This document shows positions 1 to 7,777 of a stretch of DNA of 64,000 nt, piece by piece. The notes under the pieces were generated by a model. The model was not told the DNA's origin and did not search any database. It saw only the letters and a program-made list of their open reading frames with translations. Positions within the stretch are counted from its first letter, which is position 1. Every line of letters begins with the position of its first letter. The stretch is from Prescottella defluvii (lineage in GTDB: Bacteria; Actinomycetota; Actinomycetes; Mycobacteriales; Mycobacteriaceae). The stretch covers positions 172,998-236,997 of the forward strand of contig NZ_JPOC01000028.1 in NCBI RefSeq assembly GCF_000738775.1. Direction: 5' to 3'. Made by a program: the position numbers and the translations under genes.

Positions 1-29
1 CCCGCGCCCTGCTGACTGCAGATCTCCGG

Positions 30-3000
30 GTGAGCAGGATCCGCGGGGTCCCCGACGACCGTCGGGCCCGCGTCTGGGACGTGGCCCGCACCGCCGTCGA
101 CGACGGCACGCTCGGGGCGGGCTGGCATCGCCTCACGGAGTTGCCGGAGGTCGCGGCACTCTCCGACGACCCCGATGCCGCAGTGCTGGTCGCACCCGTT
201 CGCGATCCGCTGGCCGGCGGCCTCCTCGAGCAGATCCGACGGTCGGCGGCCACGGTCCACTCGATCGACGACGAGGTCCTCGGAACCCTGCGATCGGCCT
301 TCGATGAGCTCCGAAAACCCAGTGGTGCAGACGATTCCGACCTGCTGACGATGACGCTGAACCTGCAGGACGGCGGCGAGTCGGTGGCGGTTCTCGCCGC
401 ACACTGTCCGCGGGCGCTCGCAGCCGCCGACGTCGGGATCGCGCTCGCGCGCAGCGGCGCCGTCCCACCCACCGACTGCGACCTCCTCGTCCCCGACCTG
501 GCCGGCGCGTGGCGGGTGGTGCGCGCCGTCCCGGCGGCCGTGACCGCCTCCCGTCGGGGCATCGAGATTGCCACCGGCGCTTCGCTTCTCGGATCGCTGC
601 TGATGCTGCCGGGGACGCACGGCCGGGGCCCGGGGCCGGTCAGCGCGGGCGCCGGAGCCGCACTGTGGACCGGTCACCGCCTCGCTCGTCGGGTGCTGCG
701 TGCGGACGCACCCCTGCCGGATCCGCAGCACGACTGGCACGCCATGCCCGTCGACCGCGTCCGCCGCATGCTCGGGTCGCCCGGACCCCGACCGGAGGCA
801 GCGGAAAGGGGGCGACTCGTCGCGACCGCGGCGTGGATGCGGCGACCCGTGGACGCCGCATGGGACTTCGGGCGCTCGCTCCGGACGGAGCTGTCCGACC
901 CGCTGACGCCGATCCTGGCCACCGGCTCGGCGGCGAGTGCCGTACTCGGCTCGCCCGTCGACGCGATACTCGTCGGATCCGTCCTGGTCGGCAACGCCGC
1001 GCTCTCCGCCGTCCAGCGCCTGCACGCGGAGCGCCTGCTGCGCCGGCTCCTCGCCGTGCACGACACCCCGGCCCGCGTGGTCCGCGCGCGCCGAGACGGA
1101 TACGAGGACGTGGACGCGGGGCGGCTCCGCGCGGGCGAGGTGATCGAAGTGCGGCCCGGCGAGGTGGCGCCCGCCGACGGCCGCCTCATCGAGGCCGACG
1201 GCGTCGAGGTCGACGAATCCTCCCTCACCGGGGAATCGCTGCCCGTCGACAAGCAGACCGAGGCGACACCGGGCGTCCCCCTCGCCGAACGCAGTTGCAT
1301 GCTCTACGCGGGCACCACCGTGCTGACGGGCACCGCGACCGCGGTGGTGACCGCAGTCGGGGCCACCACCGAGACGGGCCGCGCCACCGCGCTGTCGCCG
1401 ACACCGGTCGGCCGCACCGGGTTGCAGGCCCAGCTGGGCGAGCTGACCCGGCAAGTCCTGCCGGTCAGCGTCGGCGGCGGAGCGCTGGTCACCCTCACGT
1501 CGATGCTGCGCGGCGGCGGGCTCCAGGCCGCGATCACGAGTGGCGTCGCGGTGGCCGTGGCGGCGGTGCCCGAGGGACTGCCCCTCGTCGCGACCCTCGC
1601 CCAGCAGGCCGCGGCCCGTCGGCTCACCCACTCGTCCGCGCTGGTGCGCGCGCCCCGCTCTGTCGAGGCACTCGGCCGGGTCGATGTGGTGTGTTTCGAC
1701 AAGACGGGCACCCTCAGCCAGGACCGCCTGCGGGTCACCGCCGTCCGGCCCATCGGCGCGCACGCCCGCGGCGCCGTCGTCGATGCCGCCGCCCGCACGT
1801 CGATCACGGCGGACGGGAAGGCCGCCGCGCACGCCACAGACCGCGCCGTGGTGGAGGCCGCCGCGGAATCGGGCGCCGTCCAACCGGCCGGCGTGCTGCT
1901 GCCGTTCCGGGCCGGCCGCCCGTACGCCGCCGCGATCACCGGCACCGATCTGGTGGTCAAGGGCGCCCCCGAGGTGGTTCTGGCCGCCTGCACCGGCATG
2001 TCACCGGCGCGGCTCGAGACCATCGCCGACGACGTGCAGACGATGGCCGAGGAGGGCCTGCGGGTGATCGCGGTGGCCCGGCGCACCGTCACCGAGGATC
2101 AGGCGGCGACTGCCACCGACGATCCCGACACCGTGGCGGCGCTGTGCCGCCGCGACCTGGAACCGCTCGGCCTGCTGGGCCTGTCCGACACCGCACGGCC
2201 GGAGGCGGCGGGGCTGCTTCCAGCACTCGAGGACCGGGGCATTTCGGTGCGACTGATCACCGGCGACCACCCCGTCACGGCCGCGGCGATCGCCCGGGAC
2301 CTGGGCCTCGACCTCGACGCCGGCGACGTGCTGACCGGGACCGAATGGGAGGCGCTGTCGCACCGGCGGCAGGAGATCGCGGTCCGCGAACGCACGGTGT
2401 TCGCGCGGATGTCGCCGGAACAGAAGGTGCAGATCGTGCAGACACTCGAGCGCACGGGGCACGTGTGCGCGATGGTCGGTGACGGCGCGAACGACGCCGC
2501 CGCGATCCGTGCCGCGAGCATCGGGATCGGTGTCGCCTCGCACGGCAACCACCCGGCTCGCAGCGCCGCCGACATCCTGCTGCTCGACGGGCACGTCGAC
2601 GCGATCCTGGACGCGATCGACGAGGGCCGGCAACTGTGGCAGCGGGTGCAGTCGGCGGTGTCGGTGCTGCTCGGCGGCAATGCCGGAGAGGTCGCGTTCG
2701 CACTGCTCGGGAGCGCGATCAGCGGCCGGGCCCCGCTCAACGCGCGCCAGTTGCTGCTGGTCAATCTGCTCACCGACGCGCTACCGGCCGCGGCGCTCGC
2801 GGTGAGCCCGCCCAACCCGGACCGGGCCTACGACGGCCGCGGGCCGGACCGGGCGGCGCTGTGGCGGACGGTGACCGTGCGGGGCGCGGCCACCGCCGCC
2901 GGCGCGGGCGTCGCGTGGGGACTGGCCTCGGTGACCGGGCGGCCGCGGAGGGCGTCGACGGTGGGACTCGTCGCGCTGGTCGGCGCCCAACTGGGGCAGA

Positions 3001-3446
3001 CGCTGATCGATTCCCGCAGCCCCCTGGTCGTGGCGACGGCCGTCGGGTCACTCACCGTTCTCGGGGCGGTGGTCAGCACGCCCGGGCTCAGCCAGTTCCT
3101 CGGCTGCACCCCACTCGGCCCGGTGGGGTGGACGCAGGCCCTCGGCTCGGCGGCCGGCGCGACCGCGGCTGCCGCGGTGGCACCCCGGGTGCTCACGTGG
3201 TGGCAGGCCCACAGTTCGACACCGGTTCAGTCGACGACCAACACGCCCACGCGCAGCAGCACCGCGTACGCGTGGCGCAGCGGTGGCGTCAGCACCGCGG
3301 CGACGGCGCCGGTCAACGGGTCGGTCCGCGACGGAGCGAGCGCCGACGCGACCGCGGACAGTGAAGATAACGAAACGATCACGACCACCACGATGGCGGG
3401 CGCAGGTGTCCAGCAGGTGAACGGCGAGGATGGGCAGGGAAAATGA
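30..3446 (+). CDS. ctpI: CtpI-like P-type cation-transporting ATPase (5' end probably outside window)
   Basis: Membrane ATPase that pumps a cation, probably a metal, through a phospho-aspartate cycle. Visible motifs, numbered from the GTG at 30: TGES at about residues 400-403 (dephosphorylation loop), DKTGT at about 557-561 (phosphorylated Asp557) and GDGAND at about 817 (hinge). Hydrophobic segments lie around residues 180-200, 290-330, 475-520 and 880-1060. The frame is open to the left edge without a stop, and CtpI proteins of mycobacteria are much longer (about 1600 aa), so the GTG at 30 is probably internal and the N-terminal portion is missing. The last roughly 70 residues form a Thr/Ser/Ala-rich acidic tail that I do not recognise. 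The ion is unknown. The stop overlaps the next start (ATGA). Confidence 0.85.
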   Translation: MSRIRGVPDDRRARVWDVARTAVDDGTLGAGWHRLTELPEVAALSDDPDAAVLVAPVRDPLAGGLLEQIRRSAATVHSIDDEVLGTLRSAFDELRKPSGADDSDLLTMTLNLQDGGESVAVLAAHCPRALAAADVGIALARSGAVPPTDCDLLVPDLAGAWRVVRAVPAAVTASRRGIEIATGASLLGSLLMLPGTHGRGPGPVSAGAGAALWTGHRLARRVLRADAPLPDPQHDWHAMPVDRVRRMLGSPGPRPEAAERGRLVATAAWMRRPVDAAWDFGRSLRTELSDPLTPILATGSAASAVLGSPVDAILVGSVLVGNAALSAVQRLHAERLLRRLLAVHDTPARVVRARRDGYEDVDAGRLRAGEVIEVRPGEVAPADGRLIEADGVEVDESSLTGESLPVDKQTEATPGVPLAERSCMLYAGTTVLTGTATAVVTAVGATTETGRATALSPTPVGRTGLQAQLGELTRQVLPVSVGGGALVTLTSMLRGGGLQAAITSGVAVAVAAVPEGLPLVATLAQQAAARRLTHSSALVRAPRSVEALGRVDVVCFDKTGTLSQDRLRVTAVRPIGAHARGAVVDAAARTSITADGKAAAHATDRAVVEAAAESGAVQPAGVLLPFRAGRPYAAAITGTDLVVKGAPEVVLAACTGMSPARLETIADDVQTMAEEGLRVIAVARRTVTEDQAATATDDPDTVAALCRRDLEPLGLLGLSDTARPEAAGLLPALEDRGISVRLITGDHPVTAAAIARDLGLDLDAGDVLTGTEWEALSHRRQEIAVRERTVFARMSPEQKVQIVQTLERTGHVCAMVGDGANDAAAIRAASIGIGVASHGNHPARSAADILLLDGHVDAILDAIDEGRQLWQRVQSAVSVLLGGNAGEVAFALLGSAISGRAPLNARQLLLVNLLTDALPAAALAVSPPNPDRAYDGRGPDRAALWRTVTVRGAATAAGAGVAWGLASVTGRPRRASTVGLVALVGAQLGQTLIDSRSPLVVATAVGSLTVLGAVVSTPGLSQFLGCTPLGPVGWTQALGSAAGATAAAAVAPRVLTWWQAHSSTPVQSTTNTPTRSSTAYAWRSGGVSTAATAPVNGSVRDGASADATADSEDNETITTTTMAGAGVQQVNGEDGQGK

Positions 3447-3730
3447 TGACCGAAGCAACCATGGACCTGCAGCACCGACTCGATTCACACCGGGCCGCGC
3501 TCGAACAGGTCACCCAGGGCTCCCGCTTCGCGATCCGACTGCCCCTGATCGGGGATGTCGGAGTGCCCCGGCCCGAGCAACTGGCCTACTTCGCGGCCCT
3601 CGGCGTCCTCGTCGCCGTCGAGTTGATCGACTGGCCGGTGGCCCTGGCGATCGCCGCCGGGCACGCGCTGGCCACCGATCAGCACCACCGCGCGCTGCAC
3701 GAGGTCGGTGAGGCGCTCGAGAGCGTCTGA
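3443..3730 (+). CDS. Small hydrophobic protein downstream of CtpI-like ATPase
   Basis: A 95-aa protein of unknown function. It has an amphipathic N-terminus and a hydrophobic stretch at about residues 46-80 (around LGVLVAVELIDW and ALAIAAGHAL) that could form one or two membrane segments. Its ATG overlaps the ATPase stop by four bases, so translation is probably coupled and the protein may assist or modulate the pump. ATG codons at 3446 and 3461 are alternative starts. It ends directly against the convergent response-regulator gene with no spacer. Similar small proteins sit next to ctpI in relatives as far as I recall, but I do not know a role. Confidence 0.6.
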   Translation: MMTEATMDLQHRLDSHRAALEQVTQGSRFAIRLPLIGDVGVPRPEQLAYFAALGVLVAVELIDWPVALAIAAGHALATDQHHRALHEVGEALESV

Positions 3731-4375
3731 TCAGGAGCGCAGGTGCGCGAGGACCGCGAGCACACGCCGGTGCCCGCTGTCCGACGCCGACAGCCCGAGC
3801 TTGGCGAAGATGTTGCCGATGTGCTTGCTCACCGCGGTGTCGCTGACCACCAGCTTGCGGGCGATGTCACCGTTTCCGAGACCCTCGGCCATCAGTCCCA
3901 GCACCTCCGATTCGCGCGGGGTCAGGGTGCGGATCGGGTCGTCGGCACGCCGCCGGCTCATCAGTTGCGAGATCACCTCGGGATCCATCACGGTGCCACC
4001 GTCGACCACGCGGTGCAGCGCCTCCACGAACTCCTCGACCTTGCCGACCCGCTCCTTGAGCAGGTAGCCGATCCCGCCCGCCCCACCGGCGAGCAGTTCG
4101 CCCGCGTAACGGTCCTCGACGTACGCCGAGAGCACGAGCACCGGGAAACCGGGGCGGCGACGGCGGGCCTCGATGGCCGCCTTCAGCCCCTCGTTGGTGA
4201 ACGTCGGCGGCATCCGCACGTCGAGCACCGCGCCGTCGGGCGGGTCGGACTCGAACGCCTCGAGGAACTTCTCGGCGTCGTCGACGGCGGCGGTCACCTC
4301 GATGCCGACGCTGCCGAGCAGGAGCGCGAGCCCCTCCCGCAGCAGCGCGTCGTCCTCCGCGATCAGAATCCGCAC
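3731..4375 (-). CDS. NarL/LuxR-family response regulator
   Basis: A 214-aa cytoplasmic DNA-binding regulator. Residues 1-120 form a receiver domain with acidic residues at 7-9 and the phosphoacceptor Asp52 in VLDVRMPP. Residues about 148-205 carry a LuxR-type helix-turn-helix (LTPRESEVLGLMAEG ... VSKHIGNIFAKLGL). The start is GTG and overlaps the histidine-kinase stop by 13 bp, so the pair is co-transcribed and coupled. An 18-bp dyad upstream of the kinase gene and another upstream of the ABC exporter genes at 7.0 kb are the likely binding sites (inference). Confidence 0.9.
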   Translation of the reverse strand: MRILIAEDDALLREGLALLLGSVGIEVTAAVDDAEKFLEAFESDPPDGAVLDVRMPPTFTNEGLKAAIEARRRRPGFPVLVLSAYVEDRYAGELLAGGAGGIGYLLKERVGKVEEFVEALHRVVDGGTVMDPEVISQLMSRRRADDPIRTLTPRESEVLGLMAEGLGNGDIARKLVVSDTAVSKHIGNIFAKLGLSASDSGHRRVLAVLAHLRS

Positions 4376-5613
4376 GGCAGTTCCACCTCGAGTCTCGTCG
4401 GCCCGCCGAGCGGGCTGTCCACGGTCACGGTCCCCTCGAACGCTGCCACGCGACGACGGACGCCCGCCAATCCACTGCCCACTCTCTCGACCGCGCCGCC
4501 CACACCGTCATCGAGGACGTCGATCACCATCGTCGCCCCGCCCGCGTCGTCGCGGGTCGCGATGGTCACCTGCACGTGCTCGGCACCGCTGTGCTTCGCG
4601 ACGTTGGTGAGGGCCTCCGCGACGACGAAGTAGGCGGCCGCCTCCACCGCGGCCGGGGCGCGTCGCAGACCGTCGACGTCGAGCACACACGGCACGGCGC
4701 TCCGGCCGGCGAGGGCGGAGACGGCGCCGCCGAGACCGAGCTCGTCGAGCACGGGCGGATAGATGTCGTGCACGAGGGTCCGCAGCTCCGACAGCGCGTC
4801 CGACGCGGCGTCCTGCGCCCGAAGGAGTTGCGGCAGAGCTTGATCGGGTGCGACCCGCAGCGACCGCTCGGCCAGCCCCAGCATCATCACGACGGCGACG
4901 AGCCGGTTCTGGGCACCGTCGTGCAGGTCCCGTTCGATCCGGCGCAACTCGGCAGCGTGCGCGTCCAGGGCCGCGGCCCGGCTCGCGGTGAGCGCCGAGA
5001 CCCGTTCGGAGAGTTCGGTTTCCCGCCGCGGCGCCAACAACCCGGATGCGAGCGCGCAGATGCCGCGGGCCATGACGGGGATCAGCCACCACCCGAGCAC
5101 CGCGTACGCGATCGCGACCAGCGGCATCGGCGCGGCACCCCACCACGACGTGACCGGGTAGATGCTGCTCACCGGCTCGTCGGCCGGCAGCATCCACCAG
5201 TAGAACGGGATGGCGAGGGTGTTCAGTGCCGCCAGCGGCAGCGCGATCGCCAGCAGGCCCGTGGTCAGCGCCGCGACGGAGTGCACCGCGACCCATCCGA
5301 AGTCGCGGCGCGTCGACGGCGCGGTGAGCAGCCGTCGGAGGTCGTCGAAGCCCGGCCGGTCCGGGATCGGCGGGTAGCGCTCCCCCACCACGGTTCCGGT
5401 GAATCGCCCGGCCCGCTCCCGCGCCCGGCCCGCCCACCAGCGCAGCGCCCGCAGATACAACGGCACCGCGAGCCATCCGACGATCAGGATCAGGGTCGAC
5501 GCGATCACCAGGCCGGCGACCAGGAAGCACAGCGAGACGAGCGCGGCGGCGGCCTCCACCGCGAGGAAGCGGACGGCGCCCCATCTCACCTTCAGGCGTT
5601 CGGTCCACGTCAT
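4363..5613 (-). CDS. Sensor histidine kinase (HisKA_3 type)
   Basis: A 416-aa membrane kinase that phosphorylates the response regulator encoded next to it. Residues about 15-60 and 105-195 are hydrophobic and form an N-terminal membrane sensor region of the kind seen in many actinobacterial NarL-type kinases. The dimerisation/phosphoacceptor helix contains RRIERDLHDGAQNRL with His231. The C-terminal ATPase has an N-box (EALTNVAKHS) and a G-box (DDGVGG). I chose ATG at 5613 because the protein then begins just before the first membrane segment; an upstream open frame to 6054 is antisense to another gene. Signal unknown; the linked exporter suggests cell-envelope or drug stress. Confidence 0.88.
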   Translation of the reverse strand: MTWTERLKVRWGAVRFLAVEAAAALVSLCFLVAGLVIASTLILIVGWLAVPLYLRALRWWAGRARERAGRFTGTVVGERYPPIPDRPGFDDLRRLLTAPSTRRDFGWVAVHSVAALTTGLLAIALPLAALNTLAIPFYWWMLPADEPVSSIYPVTSWWGAAPMPLVAIAYAVLGWWLIPVMARGICALASGLLAPRRETELSERVSALTASRAAALDAHAAELRRIERDLHDGAQNRLVAVVMMLGLAERSLRVAPDQALPQLLRAQDAASDALSELRTLVHDIYPPVLDELGLGGAVSALAGRSAVPCVLDVDGLRRAPAAVEAAAYFVVAEALTNVAKHSGAEHVQVTIATRDDAGGATMVIDVLDDGVGGAVERVGSGLAGVRRRVAAFEGTVTVDSPLGGPTRLEVELPCGF

Positions 5614-5646
5614 CGGTCCAGCATGCCGCACCGGCCACCCGATGTC

Positions 5647-5664
5647 GGTACAGCTGGCTACACC
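5647..5664. promoter_or_regulatory. 18-bp dyad, copy 1 (probable response-regulator box)
   Basis: GGTACAGCTGGCTACACC is an imperfect palindrome of the form GGT-N2-AGC-N2-GCT-N2-ACC. It lies 33 bp upstream of the histidine-kinase start and overlaps the 3' end of the winged-helix gene. The identical 18 bases recur at 6931-6948 in front of the ABC exporter. Binding by the NarL-type regulator is inference. Confidence 0.6.
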
Positions 5665-6860
5665 ATCGAACGGCCACCTCGAGTCGTCTGCCACTCGTGC
5701 TCCTGCACGCGCATGGCCGGTGACCGGTAGCCGGTCGGGCTCCGGGTGCCGTCGAGCCACGCGGTGAGACGCGACGCCTGGTCGTCCAGGGAGTCTCGCG
5801 CCGCATCCGAGACCGGTTCCAGCAGGTGGACCCTGACGATCGCGTCCGGGTCCTGGTGCCAGCAGCCGACGATTCGGCCGTCGACCCAGACCGTGGTGCC
5901 GGCGTTGCCCCGGGTGTCGAAGAGGTGCGGTCGGTGCGGTCCGAGGTAGAAGGCGCGGTCCTTCCAGCCCATGACCGTCGGGTCCAGCGGCGGTAGGAGC
6001 GCGGTCCAGGGCGCGGTGTACTCCACCACGTCGAGGTCGTCCGGGAGCAGCCAACCGGTCCCGGCCCCGTCGAGGGTCACCTCGACCGCGTCGAGTTCAC
6101 GAAGCGCGCGGCGCACGACGGTCTTCGTCGCGCCGAGCCACCACACGATGTCGTCCTCGGTGCCGGGGCCGAATACGCGCAACCACCGCCCGACGAGTTC
6201 GCGGTATCCCCCGGCCGAATCCGGTTCGGCGAGAGACTGACCGAGCCATCGGGACGGAAGTTCCCAGAGTGGTCTCGCGGTGGGAAACCAGCCGGTGGAC
6301 GGTCCGCGCACGACCACGCCCTCCGCGCCGAGAAGCGTGAGGACCTGGGGTGCAGACCAGGTCTCTCCCGCCGTGGTGGGAACGGTCACGTCGATCAGTG
6401 GGACCGCGCGACGCAGCTCAGCGGCGGAGAGCGCGCCGGGGCTCCGTTCGAGCGCCGCCGCCACGTCGCTCCGCGCCCGGTCGAGCCAGGCATTCCCACT
6501 CGGAGCCATCTCGGCGCGTTCGATGTCGCGGGCCATCCGCGCACGTTCGGTCGTCGCAACCCGCGCCGCGGCGCTCGACAGCACCGCGGGGAGGACGTCC
6601 CGCGGGAACGCGAACAGGGTTCGTCGCATCGCGAGCTGCTTGACCAGCGAGCGGTCGTCGTAGAGCGCTCGGTCGATGTCGGCGATGGCGACGCCCGGAA
6701 CCCGCACCCAGGTCGACAGATAGACGGTCGGGGCGTCGGTCGCGTGCAGGGCCACGACCGACCGGGCCGCTTCCACCGGCGACCCCGCGGACCACCCGGG
6801 CGCGAGCGCGTGGCGGGTCGCCAGCCGCGCACGGCGTTCGCTGTCGGTCACATGGCGCAT
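5658..6860 (-). CDS. Winged-helix DNA-binding protein, YcaQ/AlkX (HTH_42) family
   Basis: A 400-aa protein of the HTH_42 family. Homologues include E. coli YcaQ, a DNA glycosylase acting on interstrand crosslinks, and Streptomyces AlkZ, which unhooks azinomycin crosslinks. Family features are the N-terminal winged-helix region (RRARLATRHAL ... LHATDAPTVYLSTW), the QLAMRRTLFAFP segment and the C-terminal VWVDGRIVGCW strand. AlkZ-type enzymes have a catalytic QxQ or QxD motif; here the segment around residues 74-82 reads VKQLAMRRT, so glycosylase activity is uncertain. It sits between the two-component genes and their probable target exporter, with a copy of the shared dyad on each side, so it could belong to the same stress response. 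Confidence 0.75.
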   Translation of the reverse strand: MRHVTDSERRARLATRHALAPGWSAGSPVEAARSVVALHATDAPTVYLSTWVRVPGVAIADIDRALYDDRSLVKQLAMRRTLFAFPRDVLPAVLSSAAARVATTERARMARDIERAEMAPSGNAWLDRARSDVAAALERSPGALSAAELRRAVPLIDVTVPTTAGETWSAPQVLTLLGAEGVVVRGPSTGWFPTARPLWELPSRWLGQSLAEPDSAGGYRELVGRWLRVFGPGTEDDIVWWLGATKTVVRRALRELDAVEVTLDGAGTGWLLPDDLDVVEYTAPWTALLPPLDPTVMGWKDRAFYLGPHRPHLFDTRGNAGTTVWVDGRIVGCWHQDPDAIVRVHLLEPVSDAARDSLDDQASRLTAWLDGTRSPTGYRSPAMRVQEHEWQTTRGGRSMV

Positions 6861-6930
6861 GTTCCGTGTCTCCAGACCTGATGAGATGCTGCGGTGTGGG
6901 CGAGCCGAGTCTGCCGTACCGCTCGCGGCA

Positions 6931-6948
6931 GGTACAGCTGGCTACACC
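6931..6948. promoter_or_regulatory. 18-bp dyad, copy 2 (probable response-regulator box)
   Basis: Identical to the dyad at 5647-5664; the TCGA that follows one base later is also conserved. It lies in the 146-bp divergent gap, 58 bp before the exporter ATPase start and 70 bp before the winged-helix gene start, so it could serve either promoter. Confidence 0.6.
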
Positions 6949-7006
6949 CTCGATCCGGTACCGAGCGGGATGTTCCGGGACTCGTCCGCTCCATAGCGTT
7001 TTCACC

Positions 7007-7777
7007 ATGACCTCCCACACCGTCACACCGCCGCTCGTACAGAGCCCGCCGCGGGCCGCCGTCCGCCTGGCCGACGTCAGCCGGACCTACGGATCCGGGC
7101 GTACCCAGGTCACTGCACTCGACGCCGTCAGCCTCGCCCTCGCGCCCGGCAGCTTCACCGCGATCATGGGCCCGTCCGGTTCCGGCAAAAGCACGTTCCT
7201 GCACTGTGCCGCCGGCCTGGACCAACCCACCCGCGGCTCGGTGTGGCTCGGCGACACCGAGATCAGTGCACTGAAGCCCAAGGCCCGCACGGTGTTCCGG
7301 CGTGATCACATCGGCTTCGTGTTCCAGGCGTACAACCTCATGGCGGCGCTGACCGTCGAGCAGAACGTCACGCTGCCGCTACTGCTCGCCGGACGCACCG
7401 CCGACCGGGCCCATCTCGACCACGTCCTCGACGCGGTCGGTCTCGCCGACAAGCGGAACCGGCGCCCGGCCGAGTTGTCCGGCGGCCAGCAGCAGCGGGT
7501 CGCGATCGCGCGGGCACTCATCACCCAGCCGCACGCGGTGTTCGCCGACGAGCCCACCGGCGCGCTCGACAGCCGCACCGGCCGTCAGGTGCTGGACCTG
7601 TTGCGCCGCACCACGACCGAGCTGGGGCAGACCATCGTCATGGTGACCCACGATCCCGTCGCGGCCGCGCACGCCGACCGGGTCCTGTTCCTCGCGGATG
7701 GGCGCCTCGTCGGACGGATGGACTCCCCCACCGCCGCCGCGGTCGCCGACCACATGACTCATCTCGGGGAGTGGTGA
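7007..7777 (+). CDS. ABC exporter ATPase (MacB/LolD family)
   Basis: A 256-aa cytoplasmic ATPase partner of the following FtsX-type permease. Walker A is GPSGSGKST at residues 55-63, followed by the Q-loop FVFQAYNL, the signature LSGGQQQR, Walker [13 protein letters not shown] and the switch His in VMVTHD. I chose ATG 7007 because the protein then starts shortly before the conserved [11 protein letters not shown] strand; an in-frame start at 6866 would place the shared dyad inside the gene. Such ATPase/permease pairs export antimicrobial peptides, lipids or signals, or drive extracytoplasmic enzymes. Linkage to a two-component system and a shared dyad suggests induction by envelope stress. 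Confidence 0.9.
   Translation: MTSHTVTPPLVQSPPRAAVRLADVSRTYGSGRTQVTALDAVSLALAPGSFTAIMGPSGSGKSTFLHCAAGLDQPTRGSVWLGDTEISALKPKARTVFRRDHIGFVFQAYNLMAALTVEQNVTLPLLLAGRTADRAHLDHVLDAVGLADKRNRRPAELSGGQQQRVAIARALITQPHAVFADEPTGALDSRTGRQVLDLLRRTTTELGQTIVMVTHDPVAAAHADRVLFLADGRLVGRMDSPTAAAVADHMTHLGEW

Noticed and set aside
509..2482. A 657-codon open frame on the plus strand inside the ATPase gene.
   Set aside because: Its translation is Arg/Gly/Pro-rich and low in complexity, as expected for the +1 frame of a GC-rich gene, while the overlapping frame has all P-type ATPase motifs.
3227..3475. An 82-codon minus-strand open frame with a hydrophobic stretch at the end of the ATPase gene.
   Set aside because: It has no ribosome site and overlaps both the ATPase end and the small downstream gene; kept only as a remark.
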